From contig JBJMGI010000086.1 in assembly GCA_045807945.1 (NCBI GenBank), positions 10,654 to 74,653 on the forward strand: a stretch of 64,000 nt of DNA. Direction: 5' to 3'. Positions 50,298 to 57,876 of this stretch are shown here, piece by piece. This DNA comes from CAVQGF01 sp045807945 (lineage in GTDB: Bacteria; Acidobacteriota; Terriglobia; Terriglobales; Acidobacteriaceae). The notes beneath the pieces were generated by a model. That model was not told the DNA's origin and ran no database searches. It saw nothing but the letters and a program-made list of their open reading frames with translations. The position numbers were made by a program, and so were the translations under genes. The stretch's first letter is position 1, and every line of letters begins with the position of its first letter.

Positions 50298-50864
50298 CTA
50301 TTCGTTTTGCGCGCCTTGAAGATGCGGGCGCATCTCCGCCATTCCGCGCATGATTTCGCGCTCGTTGTCGCTGAAATCGCTGTGGTACTGCGGCGAGTCT
50401 AGCGTCTTGTTGCGGTCCTCAGGTGACATCTGCGCCAGGTCGCGCATGGCGCGGCGCATCTTCTGGCGGCGCTCCTGCGGAACCTCGCGGTACCGCTGCG
50501 CCAGCTCGCGCGCCTGCTGTTTCTGCGCGGGCGACAGGTTTTCGAACTTGCGCATGCGCTTTACGATCTTCTCGCGCTGCTCTGGCGGAAGATTGTTGAA
50601 CTGCGCCAGCCGTTGCTTCAATTTTTCCTGGCGCTCCGGCGGAAGTTTTTTGAAGTTGGGATCATTTTCGAGCGCCTTCATCTGCTGGTCTGGTGGCAAG
50701 TCCTTGTACTTTCGCAACCAGTCCCCATGATGTGGGCCGGGAGTGTGCGCCGGGTTCGCGTGAGGTGCAGGGGGTGAAGCGGGAGGCGGCGCGGGCTGCG
50801 TCTGGGCCAGAGCGAGAGTCGCCCCAAGCAGCATCGTCCCGAACATCATCTTTGGCCAGATCAT
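50298..50864 (-). CDS. Exported DUF3106 protein
   Basis: The 188-residue product has a signal peptide, a Pro/His-rich linker and helical repeats rich in Leu/Pro/Gln/Arg: 'FKKLPPERQEKLKQRL', 'FNNLPPEQREKIVKRM', 'FENLSPAQKQQARELA'. This matches DUF3106, small periplasmic proteins usually encoded next to ECF sigma and anti-sigma genes and reminiscent of CpxP-type sensors. It is the third gene of the sigma operon, 6 nt after the anti-sigma gene. Confidence 0.88.
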   Translation of the reverse strand: MIWPKMMFGTMLLGATLALAQTQPAPPPASPPAPHANPAHTPGPHHGDWLRKYKDLPPDQQMKALENDPNFKKLPPERQEKLKQRLAQFNNLPPEQREKIVKRMRKFENLSPAQKQQARELAQRYREVPQERRQKMRRAMRDLAQMSPEDRNKTLDSPQYHSDFSDNEREIMRGMAEMRPHLQGAQNE

Positions 50865-50870
50865 CAGCGA

Positions 50871-51326
50871 TTAAGGATTTACGTCTTCATCATCGTCGAG
50901 CAAATCGAAGCTCGCGTACAGGTCCTGGTTCTTCTCGAGTTTCTGCAGGTCGGAAACCGCACTGCCCGGCTGCACAACAGTGAGAGGCGGCGGCTCGATC
51001 GTAGTCTGCTTGTAAACCGAAAGGCCCACCACCATCACTGCCGCGAGCGCGACGGCCATCGCCGGTTTCCATCCTGCTACGGGAACCAGCCACTGCCGCC
51101 ATCCGCGGACAGGCTCAGGCTCTGATTTCAAACGGGCGCGCAGCTTCGCATCGAAGTATGGCGAGGGTTCCGGCGCCGTCCATTCATCCAGCAGCGCCAT
51201 TGTCGAGCGCATGGAGGCAAGCTCCTTCGCGCACGCTTCGCAGCCGCGCAGGTGCGCAACCGCTTGCGGCGGATTCTCGCCCGCCATCATCTCCAGCATT
51301 TGTTCTTTTACTTCGTGGCAATTCAT
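50871..51326 (-). CDS. Anti-sigma factor with zinc-finger (ZAS) domain
   Basis: The 151-residue membrane protein starts 'MNCHEVKEQMLEMMAGENP' and has the H-x3-C-x2-C zinc motif 'VAHLRGCEACAKELASM' (His, two Cys) of anti-sigma factors, one membrane helix near residue 95-112 ('PAMAVALAAVMVVGLSVY') and a short periplasmic tail ending in acidic residues. It would hold the upstream ECF sigma inactive. ATG 51326 is preceded by GAGGA. Located between the sigma gene and DUF3106. Confidence 0.9.
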   Translation of the reverse strand: MNCHEVKEQMLEMMAGENPPQAVAHLRGCEACAKELASMRSTMALLDEWTAPEPSPYFDAKLRARLKSEPEPVRGWRQWLVPVAGWKPAMAVALAAVMVVGLSVYKQTTIEPPPLTVVQPGSAVSDLQKLEKNQDLYASFDLLDDDEDVNP

Positions 51327-51368
51327 AACATCCTCGATCCTCGGCCCGGACCGCACCTATCCACAGAC

Positions 51369-52142
51369 CTAAACAAACTGCTTCAGCGTTTCGCGCAAGG
51401 TTTCATATGCGCGGAACAGCAGTGACTTCGTCGCTGATTCGCTCAGCTTCAAAACTTTAGAGATTTCCTTGTAGTCCATCCCCTGATATTTATGCATCAG
51501 CACCGCCATGCGCTGCCGCTCCGGCAATGCTTCCACCTGTTTGCGGATCGCCGCCAGGCGCTCTCTTCGCAGCAGGTCTTGTTCCGCCGTGAGCCCATGG
51601 TCGGCAACATCGACTGTCCGTCCCGTCTCGCCATCCGGCTCATCCAGGCTCACGGAAACTTCTGTGCGCTCTGTCTTCGTGTCCCGCAGATGGTTCAACG
51701 CGAGGTTCGTCGCGATGCGGTACATCCACGTGGTGAACTTCGCTTCCGCGGAATACGACTCTCGCGAGCGATACACCCGCAGGAAAACTTCCTGTGCCAG
51801 CTCTTCCGCCACGTGCTGGCTGTGGGTCATGCGGTACATGAACCCGATCAGCTGTCTTCGGAACTTCTGCACCAGGAAGTCGAAAGCCGCGTCGTCGCCG
51901 GCCTTCACGCGCAGCATGAGCGCGGCGTCGTCCGGCGCATTAGCGACCGACGGCACCTGACCAGCAGCGGCTACGCTCAAAGCCACAGTGCTCACATCTC
52001 CGTTAACCCCGTCACCCTCAAAAAGTTGCGGGTCGTCACGGCGGGTTTTGGGCGGCGTTCCTGGCATTGAATCCGGCCATTTTAGTGCTTTTTCCGTTTC
52101 CAGGTAAGATGCGGCTGCTCTGGGCCCGGCCGAGGTGGTCAT
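51369..52142 (-). CDS. ECF RNA polymerase sigma factor (sigma-E/RpoE-like)
   Basis: The 257-residue product has an unusual N-terminal extension of about 75 residues and then sigma region 2 ('FDFLVQKFRRQLIGFMYRMT', 'AEELAQEVFLRVYRS', 'FTTWMYRIATNLALNHLRD') and region 4 ('LPERQRMAVLMHKYQGMDYKEIS', in part, 'SESATKSLLFRAYETL'). It probably directs an envelope-stress regulon with the linked anti-sigma factor and DUF3106 protein. The extension may be shortened by a start at 52070 (Met 25). Confidence 0.93.
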   Translation of the reverse strand: MTTSAGPRAAASYLETEKALKWPDSMPGTPPKTRRDDPQLFEGDGVNGDVSTVALSVAAAGQVPSVANAPDDAALMLRVKAGDDAAFDFLVQKFRRQLIGFMYRMTHSQHVAEELAQEVFLRVYRSRESYSAEAKFTTWMYRIATNLALNHLRDTKTERTEVSVSLDEPDGETGRTVDVADHGLTAEQDLLRRERLAAIRKQVEALPERQRMAVLMHKYQGMDYKEISKVLKLSESATKSLLFRAYETLRETLKQFV

Positions 52143-52201
52143 CTTCCGACCGCTTTGCTAAACTAGCTCTGCCAGCCTGCATTCGATTCCAGCAGCTATC
52201 A

Positions 52202-52276
52202 GGGCGCTTAACTCAGCGGTAGAGTGCCACCTTCACACGGTGGAAGTCGTAGGTTCAAGTCCTACAGCGCCCACCA
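52202..52276 (+). tRNA. tRNA-Val (CAC)
   Basis: The 75-nt gene has acceptor stem GGGCGCT/AGCGCCC, anticodon stem CCACC/GGTGG enclosing TTCACAC (anticodon CAC), T-arm loop TTCAAGT and an encoded CCA. It decodes GTG valine codons. It lies divergent to the sigma gene, 60 nt from its start. Confidence 0.97.
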
Positions 52277-52393
52277 ATTTTTCCCTTCCTGCCGCTTGGC
52301 AACGTATCTGACAGAGTTCGGCATCTCAGTCGCAGCCCCCGGAGTGTCCCCCCACACTCGCACAACCGCATTAAGACCTGAGGAATCAGTAGC

Positions 52394-53575
52394 ATGAGCG
52401 CCACAATGCCGCCCTTCGCCTACCTGAGCACTCCCTTCGCGGATTGGAGCGAGCTGCCTTCCAAAGCCCATTCGGTTCAATTCTATGGGGACGACGCTGT
52501 ACTGCTGGACGGTCTGAGCCGGTTTATCGGCGGTGCTTTAGGGGCCGGCGATGCCGCCATCGTGATCGCAACCGAGACACACCGTCAGGGTCTTTGGCGA
52601 CTGCTGGAAGCACGGGGTCTAGATCCCAGCGTGGCGCAAGACGAGGGCCGCTTCCTCGTCCTCGATGCGCTCGAGACATTGTCGCAATTCACTGTTAACG
52701 GCAGCCTCTCACCGAAACTGTTTCGCCAGAAAATCAGCGCCGTCATCGAACACGCCACCAACTCTTGCCGCAGCGACTCTCCCCGCGTCGCCGCCTTCGG
52801 TGAAATGGTCGCGCTCCTTTGGACGCAGGGTAAAGCTGAGCAGGCTGTTCAGCTAGAGGAGTTTTGGAACGATCTTTCCAAGACCTACTCGTTCCACCTT
52901 CGCTGCGCATACCCCATCAGCGGATTCGATCAGGCAGCTCACATCGATTCGTTCCGGCTGATCTGCGCCGAGCATTCTCATGTTCTCCCGTCGGATACCT
53001 ACACTTCCTTCTCCACAGAAGACCAGCGTATCCGCACCGTTACTGAGTGGCAGCAGAAAGCGTTGGTTCTGGAGACCGAGATCGCAGAGCGCAAGAAAAC
53101 GGAACAGGCGCTGCGCGATAGCTACCAGCAGCTTCGTATCAGCGAAGAGCGCCTGCGCCTTACCCAGCGCGCGGCCCACATCGGCACCTGGGAGCTCGAC
53201 GTCGAAACCGACGAATTCGTTTGCTCCGAAGAAGCTTGCGAGATGCTGGGTTTGTCCAAAGAAGCAGCGCTCACCAAGCAGGCGGTACTCGGTCGCATGT
53301 CCTACATGGGCGATCGCGAGAGCTTCCTGAAAGCGCTGTTCCAGACCATTCACAAAAACCGCGATTTTGAGACGGAATTCCGGGTCGGTTCCGAGGACCA
53401 GGTCCTGCTCCTTGCCGCCCGGGGAAAAATGTTTTTCAACCAGGGGCGTCCGTTGGTCATCGGAGTACTGATCGACATTTCGGACGCGGCCAAAGCCCTG
53501 GAGACACACCGCAAAGAGACCCGGAGCCGTGCTGGATCCAAGCAGACCAGGCGTGCCTCAGGCCGTGCGGTATAA
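52394..53575 (+). CDS. MEDS-PAS sensory protein without output domain
   Basis: The 393-residue product has a MEDS (DcmR-like sensory) domain from about residue 25, 'KAHSVQFYGDDAVLLDGLS', 'DAAIVIATETHRQGLWRLL' and 'HLRCAYPISGF' near 175, then a coiled coil (about 215-250, 'VLETEIAERKKTEQAL') and a PAS domain (about 255-370, 'RAAHIGTWELDVETDEFV'). A kinase or cyclase domain would normally follow; here a basic tail ends the protein. It may sense a small molecule and signal through contact with a separate kinase. Confidence 0.85.
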   Translation: MSATMPPFAYLSTPFADWSELPSKAHSVQFYGDDAVLLDGLSRFIGGALGAGDAAIVIATETHRQGLWRLLEARGLDPSVAQDEGRFLVLDALETLSQFTVNGSLSPKLFRQKISAVIEHATNSCRSDSPRVAAFGEMVALLWTQGKAEQAVQLEEFWNDLSKTYSFHLRCAYPISGFDQAAHIDSFRLICAEHSHVLPSDTYTSFSTEDQRIRTVTEWQQKALVLETEIAERKKTEQALRDSYQQLRISEERLRLTQRAAHIGTWELDVETDEFVCSEEACEMLGLSKEAALTKQAVLGRMSYMGDRESFLKALFQTIHKNRDFETEFRVGSEDQVLLLAARGKMFFNQGRPLVIGVLIDISDAAKALETHRKETRSRAGSKQTRRASGRAV

Positions 53576-53622
53576 TCAACCACGCGACGTTATAGGTCAG
53601 GTAAGCAACAATAGCTTTTTGC

Positions 53623-53652
53623 TTGCATCCCATTAGAAGTCGCGGTTAATAT
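53623..53652 (+). promoter_or_regulatory. Candidate sigma-70 promoter with long leader before the RGG-receiver gene
   Basis: TTGCAT (53623-53628), an 18-nt spacer and TAATAT (53647-53652) lie about 220 nt before ATG 53874. The 53576-53873 gap is lower in GC than its surroundings and holds no gene; it may be a long 5' leader. Confidence 0.4.
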
Positions 53653-53873
53653 CTGATTTCCACCTATGGGCCGCACGTTCGAGTGCTGGCATTTCTCAGG
53701 CGCGAAACCACTGAGAGCTTTTAAGAACTGATTGAATATCCCGCTCGTGTGTTGATGTGCATTTGCGGTCTTCCACCGGGCGAAGCTTATTTTGAAATCC
53801 AACCGCATAGGACTTAAGGCGCTGTTCCCCGGCGCAAGCTCTCAGCGAATTGGCCTCCGTAACGAAGGATGTA

Positions 53874-54788
53874 ATGGACAACGAACAGAATTTCTCTCCA
53901 GAGCCGGAAGTTTCGGCCCCACCACAAACCAGCGGTGATGCTCCTGCTTTGCCCGGAACTCCCGCCCAGCAGCCCGGCGGCGGTCAGCGCAACGGGCGTC
54001 GCGGTGGACGCGGCTTTCGCCGGCGTCGTCGCGGCGGCCAGGGCGCCGGTAGCAGCCAGCAGCAGAACCGCGGCAATGGACAAGGCCAGAACCAGCAGGG
54101 CGGCGGCCAACGCCGCAATCGCGGTCAGGCCCTAAGCGGCCCCATGGATCACAGCTATCGCCAGGGCGACAACGGTAGTGGCAACGGCAACATGCAGAAC
54201 CGCAACGGCCAGGGCCAGAACCGCAACAACGGTCAGGGTGGACGCGGTCGCTTCCGCCGCTTCGGGCGTCCCGGTGGTGGAGGTCAGCAGCAGCGCGGCA
54301 ATGGCAACTTCCAGCCGCAGCAGCGTCCTTCGAATTTTGCTTACACCCAGATGGAGCCCCTGCAGATCAGCGCCGACGCTCCTTTGCGGATCTACGTCTT
54401 TGTTGACGACCTCTTCTTCACCAGCAAGATCCAAGAAACGGCGAAGAAGTTGGGCGTGAAGATCGGCTTCGTCAAGACCATTGAAGAACTCTCAGCCAAG
54501 ATCGACGAGAATGGCGGAGAAGCGCCCGCGTTGATCATCTTCGACCTGAACGGAAACACCACTAAGCCGCTGGTTACGATCCCGAAGCTCAAGGCCAAGT
54601 TCAAGAAGCAGACTTCGATCCTCGGTTTCGTATCCCATCTTCAGGGCGAGCTGAAGGTGAAGGCTTCGGAAGTCGGTTGTGACACGGTGATGCCGCGTTC
54701 AGCCTTCTCGCAGAACCTGCCGAACCTGCTTCGCCGCTACGCCGAAAACGAATCCGAGCTCGACGAGCGCCAGCCCGAGAACCTATAG
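53874..54788 (+). CDS. RGG-rich disordered protein fused to receiver-like domain
   Basis: The 304-residue product has an intrinsically disordered first half (residues 1-160) rich in Gly, Gln, Asn and Arg, with RGG-type clusters such as 'NGRRGGRGFRRRRRGGQG' and repeated N-G-Q-G-Q-N units, resembling RNA-binding RGG boxes. The second half (about 165-295) is receiver-like: 'LRIYVFVDDLFFTSKIQETA', Asp in 'ALIIFDLNGNTT', 'ILGFVSHLQGELK', with Arg in place of the conserved Lys. It may bind RNA or form condensates under signal control; this is inference. ATG 53874 follows AAGGA. Not matched to a described protein. Confidence 0.8.
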   Translation: MDNEQNFSPEPEVSAPPQTSGDAPALPGTPAQQPGGGQRNGRRGGRGFRRRRRGGQGAGSSQQQNRGNGQGQNQQGGGQRRNRGQALSGPMDHSYRQGDNGSGNGNMQNRNGQGQNRNNGQGGRGRFRRFGRPGGGGQQQRGNGNFQPQQRPSNFAYTQMEPLQISADAPLRIYVFVDDLFFTSKIQETAKKLGVKIGFVKTIEELSAKIDENGGEAPALIIFDLNGNTTKPLVTIPKLKAKFKKQTSILGFVSHLQGELKVKASEVGCDTVMPRSAFSQNLPNLLRRYAENESELDERQPENL

Positions 54789-54801
54789 TTTTCACTGACA
54801 A

Positions 54802-54826
54802 CCGGAGGAGACCGAGTCTCCTCCGG
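54802..54826 (+). terminator. Hairpin terminator after RGG-receiver gene
   Basis: A perfect 10-bp stem CCGGAGGAGA/TCTCCTCCGG with CCGAG loop, 13 nt after the stop. Downstream sequence is T/C-rich without a true T-run. Confidence 0.6.
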
Positions 54827-54869
54827 GTGCCTCTGTGTTCTCTCTGGCTGGAGCCTTTATCCCGCCGAT

Positions 54870-54875
54870 TACAAT
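54870..54875 (+). promoter_or_regulatory. TACAATC -10 box of the lptCA operon
   Basis: GATTACAATC lies 9 nt before ATG 54885 without a Shine-Dalgarno sequence, identical in its first nine bases to the box before the ArsA-like gene. Confidence 0.6.
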
Positions 54876-54884
54876 CTAAGTACC

Positions 54885-57110
54885 ATGGCCTTCGATGCCA
54901 AGCGCCTGCGCAAGTGGTTCGCCTATTCGGCTGTGGCGCTTTTGCTGATAGTCGGGGGGTTCTACTTTTACGCCCGCGTTCGTTTGCATTACGCTATTCG
55001 GCATACTGCCGAAAGGCTTCAGATAGACATACAGCAGAGCACCGAAGGATTCACTCTTTCTAAGTCCGAGGCTGGCCGCACCCTCTACAGCATCCACGCG
55101 CGCCGCGCCGAGCAATACAAAGACACCGGCCGCTCTGTTCTGCACGACGTCAACATCGTCATCTATGGCGACAACTCAACCCGCTTTGACCAGATCTACG
55201 GCTCCGAATTCGCCTACGATCCCAAGACCGGCGACATCACCGCCGCGGGCGAGGTCCACATAGACCTGCAAAGCAACACGCAGGGCGCGGCGCAGCCTGA
55301 CCAGGCTACGCCTCAGGAATTGATCAATCCCATTCACCTCAAGACGAGTGGACTCTCCTTCAACCAGAAGACCGGTATCGCCCACACCGACAAGCTGGTC
55401 GAGTTCAGCGTGCCGCACGCCAGCGGGAGCGCCGTGGGAGCGACGTACCTGGCGAAATCGAATGCCATGCATTTGCTCTCGCAAGTTCAATTCGACATCC
55501 TCGATGCCGTCGCGACCCACGTAACCGCGACCAAAGCCGATATGACGCAGCAGCCCCGTAATGCCACTCTGGTCGATGTTCACATGCAGCAGCCGGCATC
55601 AGCACTCGACGCGAGCCAGCTCGTGCTCGATCTTGCCGACGACAACAGCATCAAAGGCGGCACCGCCACTGGAGATGTTCGCTTTCACCGCGGGCCAACC
55701 GTCGCTCGCTCTCCTGTCATGACGTTCAAGACGGGCGAACGCGGTGATTTGCAATCCGCCAGCATGACCGGTGGAGTCGTGCTCACGGGCGAACGCGGCG
55801 AATCCGGCAGCGCCGGCCGCGCCGATCTCGGCTTCGACCAAAGCGGCAAGATCTCCAAAATGAAAGTTTTGCAAAACGTAAAGTTGGTCCAGGAAGATAC
55901 CGGCCCTAAAGCCAGCCGCACGGAGTTGGATACAAACATCCTCGATATCGCTTTCAACGATCAGGGACACATGCACACCGCGGTCACGGAAGGTCCCGGC
56001 GTGATCACAATGACGCAGCCTACTTCCACCACCATCATCACCGCCAAAAAGTTCGACAGCACCTTCGATGATCACGACCGCATTCGCACTCTGCACGGCG
56101 CGCCTGAGCCGAAGATCGTCTCCCGCTCTCAGAATCAGCCTGACGCCGTCACCACCAGCACGGATCTGCTCGCGACGTTCAATCCGCAAGGCCTCGACAC
56201 CGCAGTTCAAAAAGGCGACTTCAAATATCAGCAGGGAACTCGTGCCGCTTCTGCCGTGAGCGCGCGCTACACCGGGTCTGATGAGTTGACTCGATTGGAG
56301 GGCGACCCGCGCGTCACAGACACTGGCATGGCGACCACCGCCGATCACATAGCCATGAACCGCATCACGGGCGATGCTTTTGCCGACGGGAATGTGAAAG
56401 GCACCTATGTCGATCCGAAGAAGCAACCTTCGAACAACGGAGGCCTGTTCTCCGGCCCCGAACCGGTTCACGTAACCGCGCAGAAGCTCGTGGCTCATCA
56501 GAAGTCCGGCACCGGCCGATACAGCGGCGGCGTGCGCCTGTGGCAGGCGGCAAATGTGATCGAAGCCGCGGTTGTTGATTTCGCGCGTGATGGCCACAGC
56601 GCGACTGCTTTCGGAAACGCATCCAAGAAAGTAACAACCGTTTTAGTGGATCAAGATAAGAACGGCCAAGTGGTGCCCGTGAACATTACGTCCGACAAGC
56701 TAACGTACTCCGGCGACTCCCGGGTCGCACATTTCGAAGGCAACGTGATCTCGCATCGCGCCGACTCTACGCTGACTTCCGACCGTGCTGATGTTTTTTT
56801 CGCTCCGCGCGAGCAGGCCAGCACCGCTTCGGCCAGCAAGCTGGAAAAAATAGTTGCAGATGGGAAAGTGGTGCTTGTCGAACCTGGTCGGAAGGCCAAC
56901 GGAGCGCACCTGGTTTACACCGCAGCGGACGCAAAATACGTCCTGACCGGGCCCCAAAACGCGCTCCCTAGCATTTTTGATGCCGAACACGGCAATGTTA
57001 CCGGTGATTCTTTGACTTTCTTTTCTCACGATGATAGGGTGCTCGTAGGTAGCAACGAACAGCAACGCGCCATAACCCATACACGGGTCAAAGTCACGCA
57101 GAAACAATAA
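54885..57110 (+). CDS. lptC: LptC-LptA/OstA fusion, LPS transport periplasmic protein
   Basis: The 741-residue product has one N-terminal membrane helix ('WFAYSAVALLLIVGGFYFY', residues 12-30), an LptC-like domain ('GRTLYSIHARRAEQYKDTG', 'VNIVIYGDNSTRFDQIYG') and then several OstA/LptA-type beta-jellyroll units, e.g. 'GVVLTGERG', 'TARKFDSTF'-like text near 390, 'LVAHQKSGTGRYSGGVRLW' near 545 and 'DKLTYSGDSRVAHFEGNV' near 605. LptC and LptA normally are separate, about 190 and 185 residues, and bridge the inner and outer membranes; here one chain could provide the bridge. LptB follows 12 nt later. Confidence 0.85.
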   Translation: MAFDAKRLRKWFAYSAVALLLIVGGFYFYARVRLHYAIRHTAERLQIDIQQSTEGFTLSKSEAGRTLYSIHARRAEQYKDTGRSVLHDVNIVIYGDNSTRFDQIYGSEFAYDPKTGDITAAGEVHIDLQSNTQGAAQPDQATPQELINPIHLKTSGLSFNQKTGIAHTDKLVEFSVPHASGSAVGATYLAKSNAMHLLSQVQFDILDAVATHVTATKADMTQQPRNATLVDVHMQQPASALDASQLVLDLADDNSIKGGTATGDVRFHRGPTVARSPVMTFKTGERGDLQSASMTGGVVLTGERGESGSAGRADLGFDQSGKISKMKVLQNVKLVQEDTGPKASRTELDTNILDIAFNDQGHMHTAVTEGPGVITMTQPTSTTIITAKKFDSTFDDHDRIRTLHGAPEPKIVSRSQNQPDAVTTSTDLLATFNPQGLDTAVQKGDFKYQQGTRAASAVSARYTGSDELTRLEGDPRVTDTGMATTADHIAMNRITGDAFADGNVKGTYVDPKKQPSNNGGLFSGPEPVHVTAQKLVAHQKSGTGRYSGGVRLWQAANVIEAAVVDFARDGHSATAFGNASKKVTTVLVDQDKNGQVVPVNITSDKLTYSGDSRVAHFEGNVISHRADSTLTSDRADVFFAPREQASTASASKLEKIVADGKVVLVEPGRKANGAHLVYTAADAKYVLTGPQNALPSIFDAEHGNVTGDSLTFFSHDDRVLVGSNEQQRAITHTRVKVTQKQ

Positions 57111-57122
57111 CTTAGACCAATA

Positions 57123-57863
57123 ATGAAGACTCTGGCGACCGACGAGATTGGAAAATCTTACCGCGGCCGCAGAGTGGTCAACGGCGTCTCTCTCCGAGTA
57201 GGCCAGGGAGAGGTCGTTGGATTGCTAGGGCCAAACGGCGCCGGCAAGACCACCACCTTTTACATGTTGGTCGGCCTCACGCCACCCGATAGCGGCCGCA
57301 TCGTTATTTCGGCCGAGAATCAGGATTCCGAAATCACCGACGTGCCCATGTACCTGCGGGCGCGCAACTTTCATATCAGCTACCTGCCGCAGGAACCCTC
57401 GATCTTTCGCAAGCTGACGGTTGAGGAGAACATTCTGGCGGTTTTGGAAGCGCAGCCCATCTCCTGGCACGAACGCCGCGAGCGCCTGGAGACTCTGATC
57501 GATCAACTTGGGCTCAATCACATTCGCAAGAATCGCGGACATGCAGTTTCCGGCGGCGAGCGCCGTCGCGTCGAGATCGCCCGCTGCCTTTGCATCGAGC
57601 CGAATTTCATTTTGCTCGATGAGCCGTTCAGCGGCATCGACCCGATAGCGGTGCTCGATCTGCAGAAGATCATTTTCGATCTCAAGGCCAGCGGCATCGG
57701 CGTTCTGATCACCGACCACAATGTGCGCGAGACTTTGTCGGTTACCGATCGCGCGTACATCATCAACGAAGGCCGCATCTTCCGTACCGGAACCCCAGAG
57801 CAATTGGGCAACGATCCGGAGGTGCGCAGAGTTTACTTGGGCGAGAGCTTCTCGCTGGTATAG
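57123..57863 (+). CDS. lptB: LPS export ABC transporter ATP-binding protein LptB
   Basis: LptB drives LPS extraction from the inner membrane with LptFG. The 246-residue product has Walker A 'GLLGPNGAGKTTTFYMLVG' near residue 36, Q-loop 'YLPQEPSIF', signature 'SGGERRRVEIARCL' near 143, Walker B 'FILLDEPFSGIDP' near 163 and switch H in 'LITDHNVRETL', plus the LptB-typical end 'GNDPEVRRVYLGESF'. It lies between the LptC/A fusion and rpoN, a common gene order. lptF and lptG are not in the window. Confidence 0.97.
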   Translation: MKTLATDEIGKSYRGRRVVNGVSLRVGQGEVVGLLGPNGAGKTTTFYMLVGLTPPDSGRIVISAENQDSEITDVPMYLRARNFHISYLPQEPSIFRKLTVEENILAVLEAQPISWHERRERLETLIDQLGLNHIRKNRGHAVSGGERRRVEIARCLCIEPNFILLDEPFSGIDPIAVLDLQKIIFDLKASGIGVLITDHNVRETLSVTDRAYIINEGRIFRTGTPEQLGNDPEVRRVYLGESFSLV

Positions 57864-57876
57864 AACCTAGGAGCAA

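Noticed and set aside
52300..52320. Possible sigma-54 site (TTGGCAACGTATCTGACA) before the MEDS-PAS gene
   Set aside because: The -12 element lacks the GC at the required 10-nt distance.
53990..54320. Repetitive DNA resembling a repeat array
   Set aside because: The periodicity comes from GGC/CAG/AAC codons of a continuous low-complexity protein; there are no fixed-length repeats and spacers as in CRISPR.
55599..56597. 332-codon open frame antisense to the LptC/A fusion
   Set aside because: Arg/Gly/Ala-rich shadow of a clearly real gene with jellyroll repeats.
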